Source: Bacteroidota bacterium (GTDB lineage: Bacteria; Bacteroidota; Bacteroidia; Bacteroidales; GCA-2748055). Taken from it: a stretch of DNA of 19,671 bases. The position numbers and the translations under genes were made by a program. The notes under the pieces were generated by a model. The model did not search any database and had not been told where the DNA came from. It worked only from the letters and a program-made list of their open reading frames with translations. Position 1 is the first letter of the stretch, and the number at the start of each line of letters is the position of its first letter. The DNA lies in the NCBI GenBank assembly GCA_024244665.1, contig JAAEOI010000245.1, positions 1-19,671 on the forward strand, written 5' to 3'. Shown piece after piece: positions 13,631 to 19,671 of this stretch.

Positions 13631-15115
13631 TTAATATCCAGTAGGCGTTCCCACCCTTGTCATGGCACACCTGAATCCAAGGTCATCACGGGCCTCACTC
13701 TCAATAAGGAACCTGCGCTCACCCGGGCTCAGCCAGTAGGCCCTGTCTTTCCAGGAGCCACCCTTGTAGACCCTGACGTTGTCATTCAACAGGGACTGCA
13801 TGTCATTCTCATTCTGGACATACATGCTGCTGGATCCTTCATAGACCTCCTGAGCCTTCTCTCCGCTCTCAAATACCGACTCCTTATCTCCATCCAGGTA
13901 GTTCCTATAGTCAGACCTCCTGTAGTTGAACCTGCCTTCAGCATCGGCTTCCGAGATCGCTTCGCGTCGCGGACGACCAAGGCTGTCAAGCATAGGGGTT
14001 CCGTTGGCATCCTTGCTGAGCTGATCAAATTGGTTTCCGCGGAAAGGTCTGAAATCGGAAACATCCTCGTAGGACTGTGGACGGTACACATCAGCCACCC
14101 ACTCGTTAACGTTTCCAGCCATGCAGAAGAGGCCGTAATCATTTGCCCAGTATGAGGTCACGGGAACTGTTATCGAACCACCATCGTTCAGGCTTCCCGC
14201 CATCCCCATCATATCACCCTTGGCACGGATAAAATTGGCACGCATAAGACCCATGTTCCTCGGATCATCATTCCTGACATTGTGACCGTCCCATGGAAAG
14301 GTTCTGCGTTCCCACACCAGCTCATCAACGGTATTCCCGATAAGACCCAGTGCGGCAAACTCCCACTCAGCCTCGGTTGGGAGCCTGTACTTGGGAAAAA
14401 GGACCCCGTCTTCCATGCTGATAAGCCTCGACTCCACATTGGGATTAAGACTTGGAATGGGTTCAATAATATTGGGGGTATAGAGGCCGTACATATAGGC
14501 TTCTGTATTGAAGTTCCTCTCGTCCTGCTGGTCGGTGGAGAGTTCAATGTGACCCATGTTCACGAGAACCATCTCATTTACCCGGTCTGTTCTCCAGAGA
14601 CAGTAATCAGTGGCCTGGAGCCAGTCAACTCCCACAACAGGATACTCATTGAAAGAGGGGTGACGGAAGTAGTACTCAACGAAGGGCTCATTATAGGCCA
14701 TCGGGTCACGCCACACGAGTGTATCGGGAAGGGCTGCCCTGACTACCTGGGGACTGTTCATCCCAAAGACACGCGAGAGCCAGTGGATATATTCCTTATA
14801 ATCCACATTCCTGATCTCCGTAACATCCATGTAGAATGAACTTACAGTAACCCTGCGCGGAATATTGTTCCATTCATAAAGCACATCATCCTGCACCCTG
14901 CCCATCGTGAATGTTCCACCTTCAATCAATAACTGTCCAGGCCCCGCCTCTTGTTCAAAGGCCTGTTTCACTTCAAAACCTCCATTTTCGGAGTCGTTAT
15001 AGGCCCAACCGGTTGTGGATGATTCATTGCCAGAAGAGGTTGTATCCCTTTTACTGCAACCTGCAATCAGTAGGGCAGCCAAAATAACAGGGAACGCTCT
15101 CATAATCATTTTCAT
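13631..15115 (-). CDS. gldJ: GldJ-type SUMF-domain lipoprotein of the T9SS/gliding machinery
   Basis: Start placed at the ATG of MKMIMRAF (15115), 494 residues. An in-frame upstream extension to 15172 is disregarded because the signal peptide and lipobox sit best after this start. Residues 7-20 read AFPVILAALLIAGC, with LIAGC as the lipobox and Cys20 lipidated. The formylglycine-generating-enzyme-like (SUMF) domain is spread over the protein: GGTFTMG, VTEIRNVDYKEY, YPVVGVDWLQATDYCLWRTDRV, PTEAEWEFAALG, AGNVNEWVADVYRP, and GGSWKDRAYWLSPGERRFL ending in GFRCAMTRVG. In Flavobacterium gldJ lies next to porU and murF, the same linkage as here. GldK/PorK is the close relative, but its partner genes gldL, gldM and gldN are absent. 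No catalytic FGE activity is expected. It lies downstream of porP (63 bases). Confidence 0.83.
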   Translation of the reverse strand: MKMIMRAFPVILAALLIAGCSKRDTTSSGNESSTTGWAYNDSENGGFEVKQAFEQEAGPGQLLIEGGTFTMGRVQDDVLYEWNNIPRRVTVSSFYMDVTEIRNVDYKEYIHWLSRVFGMNSPQVVRAALPDTLVWRDPMAYNEPFVEYYFRHPSFNEYPVVGVDWLQATDYCLWRTDRVNEMVLVNMGHIELSTDQQDERNFNTEAYMYGLYTPNIIEPIPSLNPNVESRLISMEDGVLFPKYRLPTEAEWEFAALGLIGNTVDELVWERRTFPWDGHNVRNDDPRNMGLMRANFIRAKGDMMGMAGSLNDGGSITVPVTSYWANDYGLFCMAGNVNEWVADVYRPQSYEDVSDFRPFRGNQFDQLSKDANGTPMLDSLGRPRREAISEADAEGRFNYRRSDYRNYLDGDKESVFESGEKAQEVYEGSSSMYVQNENDMQSLLNDNVRVYKGGSWKDRAYWLSPGERRFLIESEARDDLGFRCAMTRVGTPTGY

Positions 15116-15178
15116 GGCTCTTGTGGTTTTTCTGGTATGTATAATCATAGCTAATATAAAAACATATATCAAAAGTAA

Positions 15179-16162
15179 CTAAATTTTAGGACTTTTTATT
15201 GCCCTTGGTTTTGTTGACTTATAAAGGTTTTCAAAAATAATTACAAGGGATAATTCATGAGCCCCCATGCTGGGTATATGCAGGTCGGGAGCCGATAGTT
15301 TTGCATCATAACTGTATCGGAACCTGAATTGATCTCTGGCATAGCCCACTGAGAAGATTGCGGTTCCGTAAGAGAAGAGCAGATCCTGCCTTAACCAAAC
15401 ACCTGCCAGCAGGCTCTTGAAGAGCACCTCCAGGCCGTAATTAATCTGTTGATAAATATCCTGCTGCAGGAATATCAGATTAGGTGATAGCTGCAATACC
15501 TCACGCCCCAACCTCTTTTCATAAACCGGGATCATTACACCCACATGGGCGGAGTACCTCCTGGAAAGCTTTGTGTTGGGATCTTTCGAGGGCGACATAT
15601 AGGGCTGGTGGAGGTGGTGACAGGCAATTCCGCCATAGATATTTTTATAGAAGGCTCCGAATCCAACCGCGAAATCGGGATACCACTTTGAATAACCGTG
15701 GATTTCAGTAGCTGAGAGGCCGGAAATCTCATCGGGAAGGATCAGTCCGTCAGGATTCATGCTCCTCTGGCCAACCGATGCCTGGAGTCCGCCGGTAACG
15801 GTCAGCTGGCGGGTTACTTTAAGGTGGTATGCATAAATGGCATCCAGCGACATGGTGTTGAAAGTTCCTTCTCCCTGGCGGTCGTTCATCACATGCACCC
15901 CGATGCCTCCCTGGAGGGGTTCCAGGTACTGTTCCCAGGCAGCATGATAGGTGGAGTATGCGCCGGCAGCACCCGGCCACTGGTTGCGATAGCCGAGGCT
16001 GACCTTGGTGTTGCCCTCAACCCCTGCCATTGAAGGATTCATATAGAGCTGATTGGCATAGAACTGCGAACTGGCCGGATCCTGGGCCACAAGTCCCGCC
16101 GCTGCAAGGAATGCTATTCCCAGCAACGCCGTCAAGACCATATCTCCGCTTTTAACTTTCAT
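15179..16162 (-). CDS. porP: PorP/SprF-family outer-membrane protein (type IX secretion)
   Basis: 327 residues. Signal peptide about 1-26 (VLTALLGIAFLAAAGLVAQD). The family hallmark follows at once: SQFYANQLYMNPSMAGVEG and YRNQWPG. It has many beta strands: GIGVHVMNDRQGEGTFNTM, LTVTGGLQASVGQRSMNPDG, YPDFAVGFGAFYKNIYGGIACHHLHQP and YGTAIFSVGYARDQFRFRYSYD. It ends with GAHELSLVIIF, typical of PorP/SprF, which form outer-membrane barrels required for T9SS function or for display of SprB-like adhesins. Many paralogs exist per genome, so the exact role is uncertain. It diverges from porU over 140 bases and precedes gldJ on the same strand, so porP-gldJ may be one transcript ending at 13576. Confidence 0.93.
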   Translation of the reverse strand: MKVKSGDMVLTALLGIAFLAAAGLVAQDPASSQFYANQLYMNPSMAGVEGNTKVSLGYRNQWPGAAGAYSTYHAAWEQYLEPLQGGIGVHVMNDRQGEGTFNTMSLDAIYAYHLKVTRQLTVTGGLQASVGQRSMNPDGLILPDEISGLSATEIHGYSKWYPDFAVGFGAFYKNIYGGIACHHLHQPYMSPSKDPNTKLSRRYSAHVGVMIPVYEKRLGREVLQLSPNLIFLQQDIYQQINYGLEVLFKSLLAGVWLRQDLLFSYGTAIFSVGYARDQFRFRYSYDAKLSAPDLHIPSMGAHELSLVIIFENLYKSTKPRAIKSPKI

Positions 16163-16302
16163 TTAACAAGGTCTGCCTGCAACCTTTTCTCCATTTTTCA
16201 GCACATTGCACTGAGTCCTGAGTACTATTTGAAAAGTTACTCCGTTATTGTATCAACGATTTAATAAACGATTTCATATCGAATTTGTTGCTGCTTGCAT
16301 TT
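16163..16302. other. Divergent promoter region between porP and porU
   Basis: 140 bases, no gene. It must drive porP-gldJ leftward and porU rightward. ACGATTT occurs twice (16256-16262 and 16268-16274) with a 12-base period, which is a candidate direct-repeat binding site. No convincing -33/-7 pair was located. A degenerate heptad tract occupies 16201-16228. Confidence 0.4.
16201..16228. repeat. Degenerate four-unit copy of the heptanucleotide repeat
   Basis: Four in-phase heptamers: GCACATT, GCACTGA, GTCCTGA, GTACTAT. The second is identical to unit 3 of the array at 12035-12153 and the fourth is identical to that array's last unit. The first and third are decayed. In both places GTACTAT is followed by TT. 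This suggests a dispersed repeat family in intergenic DNA, in this case in the promoter region of porP and porU. Confidence 0.55.
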
Positions 16303-19300
16303 ATGAAGATAAAGAATCTGATACTGTTTGTCGCCCTGCTTTTCCCGGCATTACTGCTGGGACAGGCCGAAACTGTTGTGATTGAATGGGATACAAACCA
16401 TAATCAGCTTCTCTTTCCTCATGCTTTATACGAGGATGGAGCCAATACGTTACCCTATTTCACAAGAAAAATTGCCTGGGATGCCCCCGGAACCATCCCG
16501 GTGGTCACCATCACGGTGGAGAAGACCATCAATCCCGGATCCCAAAGTATGTATGGAAAGTCCGTGGAACATGTGAAACGGGAGCCACTGCTGGAGTATT
16601 CACTGGTCCGCGAAATCGGTCGCTCCTACGTGTCCGTCAAGATCCTGCCCTTCATTAAAAACGGGGCCGGTGAGATTACTTTGGTGGAGAGTTTCACCCT
16701 TGGGCTGGAAGAGGAGGTTGCGCTGGCACCTCTGAGAAGCGAATCCACAGGGGAGTGGGAGGAGAACTCGGTACTTGCATCGGGCAGCTGGTATAAAATC
16801 GCAGTTGAGGAGAGCGGCATGCACAGGCTCACCTACGAACAGTTGCAGGCGATCGGAATTCAGAACCCGGCATCTGTCAGGGTTTACGGCCGCGGGGCCA
16901 GGCAGTTGCCTGAGAAATTCTCAGAAGGATATATTGACGATCTGGCCCCGGTGCCGGTCTATATGGATAAGGGGGGGGACGGGATGTTCTCACCGGGCGA
17001 CCATATCCTGTTCTATGCCGAAGGGCTCCTGGCATGGGAATATAATCAGGCAGAGGATCTCTATCTGCCTGAACTCCATGGGTTTTCATGGAAAGGATAT
17101 TACTTCCTCACTGACAGTAAGGGTTCCGTTGTGGCACCTGTCGATGCGGAGGCTGAAACAGGAGATCCCACCAACGAGGTAAGCCGTTACGATTACAGGA
17201 TCCATTACGAGGAGGAACTTTTCAACCTGATCGGTTCCGGGAAGGAGTGGTACGGCGACAACTTCAAAGTGATCCTGGAATACAACTATCCGTTCATGCT
17301 CCCGGGTGAGCTGACCGGCGATGCGGTGAGGATCAGGACATCTGTGGCGGGCCGCTCAGGTGTCTCCTCCAATTTCCGGGTCAGCGCCAACAACGATTAC
17401 CTGGGCAGCATATCCACCCAGGCAGCCAACCTGAGCCACTACACTTCTACCCATGCCTACGAAAACAACAATACCTACTCCTACACCCCCCAATCCGGCA
17501 GTCTTACGGTGGGACTGAAGTATGAACAGCCCGACTCAGATTCCGAAGGGTGGCTCAACCACATCATACTGAACGGCAGGGGCTATCTGACACTTGAAGG
17601 TGTGGACGAGCTTGCCTTTCGGGATAAGGAGAGTGCCGGGGCCGGCATGGTTGCCCGCTACAGGCTGGGCAGAGGAAGCGGATCGGTCATCTGGGAGATT
17701 ACCGATCCTTCAGCACCTGTGAACATCCCTTACAGCCTGTCGGGTGAGGATGCCGTTTTCACCAGGGGTGCCGGCACAATCAGGGAGTACATTGCATTCA
17801 AGCCGGACGGGGATTTCCCGACGCCCGAATACAATGGCGACGAATTGGGAGCGGTGGAGAACCAGGATCTTCACGGACTGAGGCACCCTGATATGGTTAT
17901 TATTGCAGCGGACAAGTTCAGGGAGGAGGCCGAGAGACTGGCCCTCCACAGACAGGTGAACGACGGACTGGATGTGGTGGTGGTCCTCCAGCAGGAGGTG
18001 TTCAATGAGTTCTCTTCGGGGACACCCGATGTATCCGCCCTGCGTAATTTCATGAAGATGTTTTACGACCGGTCCGGCGGTGAAGGGGAGTACTGCCGTT
18101 ACCTGCTCCTGTTCGGCGACGGATCGTTCGACAACCGGAGCCATCCCGACAAAAAGGACAATCCCAACCTGATCCTCACTTACCAGTCCAACAACTCCCT
18201 GTCCCCTACACAGTCCTTTGTGTCGGACGACTTCTTTGGTCTGCTTGATACCGATGAGGCCATGTACGACGGACTGCTGGATATCGGGATCGGGCGACTG
18301 CCTGTTTCCACCATGGAGGAGGCCAGTAATGTGGTGGACAAGATCATCTCTTACAGCGAGCTCTCCACCCAGGGTAGCTGGAGGAACCAGCTCTGTTTCA
18401 TAGGCGACGATGAAGATTCCAACATACACATGCGACAGGCCGAAGAACTGGCCACTTATGTGAAGGAGCAGTATCCTTCATACAACCTTAACAAAGTTTA
18501 CCTGGATGCCTACTTTCAGGAGAATGGAGCTACCGGTGACCGCTACCCCGATGTGCAGCGTGCCATCAACAACCAGGTGAACCGTGGTGCGCTGATTGTA
18601 AATTATACGGGTCACGGCGGACCGGCAGGACTGGCTCATGAGCAGGTGGTGACCAAAAACGATATCAACTCATGGAGCAACTCCGGGATGCTGCCGCTCT
18701 TCATGACGGCCACTTGTGAGTTCAGCAGGTATGATGAGTATGACCGGCAAAACGATCTGGAGATTACCTCGGCAGGAGAAGAAGTGCTGCTCAATACCGA
18801 GGGCGGCGGGATCGGCCTCTTCACAACCACCCGGCTGGTTTACTCGGGACCCAACCACGTGCTTAACGAGCGCTTCTATGAACTGGTGTTTGAGAAGGAT
18901 GCAAACCAGCAGAACTACAGGCTGGGTGATATCATTGTATACAGCAAGAACAACACGGGTGCCGGGGTCAACAAGCGCAATTTCACACTGCTGGGCGACC
19001 CGTCGATCCGATTGGCTTACCCCGAACACAGGGTGGTGACCGACTCCATCAACGGAATCAGTGTCATGGAAAGTGCCGATACAATCTCTGCCTTTGACTG
19101 GGTAACTGTATCGGGACACGTAGAGACCAGGGAAGGGGATATCATGGAGGGTTTCCAGGGTGAGGTCTTCCCCATGGTATTCGATAAGGAGAAGAGGATT
19201 GAAACCCTCTCCAATGACAACACCCCACTATGGGATTTCATGGCACGAAACAATACCCTGTACAGTGGGAACACCACCGTTACTGATGGCCGCTTCTCCT

Positions 19301-19671
19301 TCGGATTCTTTGTCCCAAAAGACATCAGCTACGCCTTTGGTTCGGGAAAAATCTCTTATTACAGCAACGACTCTGTTCTGGATGCCCACGGATCGTGTGA
19401 AGGATTCATCGTGGGGGGTATCGGAACCGACAATGTGCTGGACTATGATCCACCGGAGATCGGGATCTTCATGAACGACACCTTCTTCAGGTCCGGGGGG
19501 ATCACCGATCCAAATCCCACCCTGCTGGTGACAGCACAGGACAACTTCGGGATCAACACCACCGGGAACGGGATCGGGCACGACATCACGGCCATCCTGG
19601 ATGAAAACCGGGGCAACGCCATTATCCTTAATGAATTTTTCCAGGCCGGCGCCGATAGTTACAATACAGGG
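16303..19671 (+). CDS. porU: PorU, type IX secretion C-terminal signal peptidase (partial)
   Basis: Open from ATG 16303 to the right edge, 1123 codons without a stop, so the C-terminus is missing. Signal peptide 1 to about 20 (MKIKNLILFVALLFPALLLGQA). The gingipain-type C25 peptidase domain has LLFGDGSFDNR, SFVSDDFFG and IGIGRLPVST. The catalytic His is in NYTGHGGPAGL (His771) and the catalytic Cys is in MTATCEFSRYD (Cys805), 34 residues apart as in gingipains, followed by GGIGLFTTTRLVY and NFTLLGDPSIRL. PorU is the sortase that removes the C-terminal domain of T9SS cargo and attaches the proteins to surface A-LPS or an equivalent. The region after about 900 looks like beta-sandwich modules. 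Adjacent porP and gldJ support this. PorV, the partner, could lie right of the window. Confidence 0.94.
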   Translation, partial: MKIKNLILFVALLFPALLLGQAETVVIEWDTNHNQLLFPHALYEDGANTLPYFTRKIAWDAPGTIPVVTITVEKTINPGSQSMYGKSVEHVKREPLLEYSLVREIGRSYVSVKILPFIKNGAGEITLVESFTLGLEEEVALAPLRSESTGEWEENSVLASGSWYKIAVEESGMHRLTYEQLQAIGIQNPASVRVYGRGARQLPEKFSEGYIDDLAPVPVYMDKGGDGMFSPGDHILFYAEGLLAWEYNQAEDLYLPELHGFSWKGYYFLTDSKGSVVAPVDAEAETGDPTNEVSRYDYRIHYEEELFNLIGSGKEWYGDNFKVILEYNYPFMLPGELTGDAVRIRTSVAGRSGVSSNFRVSANNDYLGSISTQAANLSHYTSTHAYENNNTYSYTPQSGSLTVGLKYEQPDSDSEGWLNHIILNGRGYLTLEGVDELAFRDKESAGAGMVARYRLGRGSGSVIWEITDPSAPVNIPYSLSGEDAVFTRGAGTIREYIAFKPDGDFPTPEYNGDELGAVENQDLHGLRHPDMVIIAADKFREEAERLALHRQVNDGLDVVVVLQQEVFNEFSSGTPDVSALRNFMKMFYDRSGGEGEYCRYLLLFGDGSFDNRSHPDKKDNPNLILTYQSNNSLSPTQSFVSDDFFGLLDTDEAMYDGLLDIGIGRLPVSTMEEASNVVDKIISYSELSTQGSWRNQLCFIGDDEDSNIHMRQAEELATYVKEQYPSYNLNKVYLDAYFQENGATGDRYPDVQRAINNQVNRGALIVNYTGHGGPAGLAHEQVVTKNDINSWSNSGMLPLFMTATCEFSRYDEYDRQNDLEITSAGEEVLLNTEGGGIGLFTTTRLVYSGPNHVLNERFYELVFEKDANQQNYRLGDIIVYSKNNTGAGVNKRNFTLLGDPSIRLAYPEHRVVTDSINGISVMESADTISAFDWVTVSGHVETREGDIMEGFQGEVFPMVFDKEKRIETLSNDNTPLWDFMARNNTLYSGNTTVTDGRFSFGFFVPKDISYAFGSGKISYYSNDSVLDAHGSCEGFIVGGIGTDNVLDYDPPEIGIFMNDTFFRSGGITDPNPTLLVTAQDNFGINTTGNGIGHDITAILDENRGNAIILNEFFQAGADSYNTG

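Noticed and set aside
17710..18429. 239-residue minus-strand open frame inside porU
   Set aside because: Antisense to the C25 peptidase domain. The plus frame carries the catalytic motifs.

Overview
The window looks like chromosomal DNA of a member of the Bacteroidota, probably a Bacteroidales/Marinilabiliales-type anaerobe or facultative marine or sediment bacterium. The basis is a type IX secretion (T9SS) locus (PorU sortase, PorP/SprF barrel, GldJ-type SUMF lipoprotein) next to murF, PIN-PhoH fused as in this phylum, and Bacteroidota-style promoter elements (TAnnTTTG) rather than strong Shine-Dalgarno sites. No tRNA, rRNA, CRISPR array or insertion sequence was seen. Family assignments come from reading motifs, not from database searches.

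Left edge (1-1423, minus strand). An ECF sigma factor, a short zinc-finger (ZAS-type) anti-sigma-like protein and a small secreted Lys/Ala-rich protein ending in a KCGEGKCG motif form one cassette that reads out of the window. The last protein looks like an HvfA/bufferin-class precursor of an MNIO (DUF692)-modified, copper-handling RiPP. Its expected maturation enzymes would lie just beyond base 1. This is the most interesting system in the window.

1505-3176 (plus strand). YedF (TusA domain plus DsrE-like domain) and SelD (selenophosphate synthetase) form a selenium pair. They are followed by two poorly known genes: an AT-rich small outer-membrane beta-barrel protein, preceded by a hairpin that covers its start codon, and a two-helix membrane protein.

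4697-6947 (minus strand). phoH (PIN plus ATPase), a SixA-like histidine phosphatase and a MutT-like Nudix hydrolase are tightly packed and probably co-transcribed.

7072-12035 (plus strand). folC, an inositol-monophosphatase family gene, a GT2 glycosyltransferase and a long-chain acyl-CoA ligase follow each other with short spacers or overlaps. The acyl-CoA ligase converges on murF, and the whole space between the two stop codons is a heptanucleotide tandem array of 17 units. A degenerate fragment of the same array sits between porP and porU.

12150-19671. murF, a rho-independent terminator, gldJ and porP are on the minus strand. porU diverges from porP on the plus strand and runs off the right edge. 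These last three genes serve T9SS-dependent secretion and surface anchoring.
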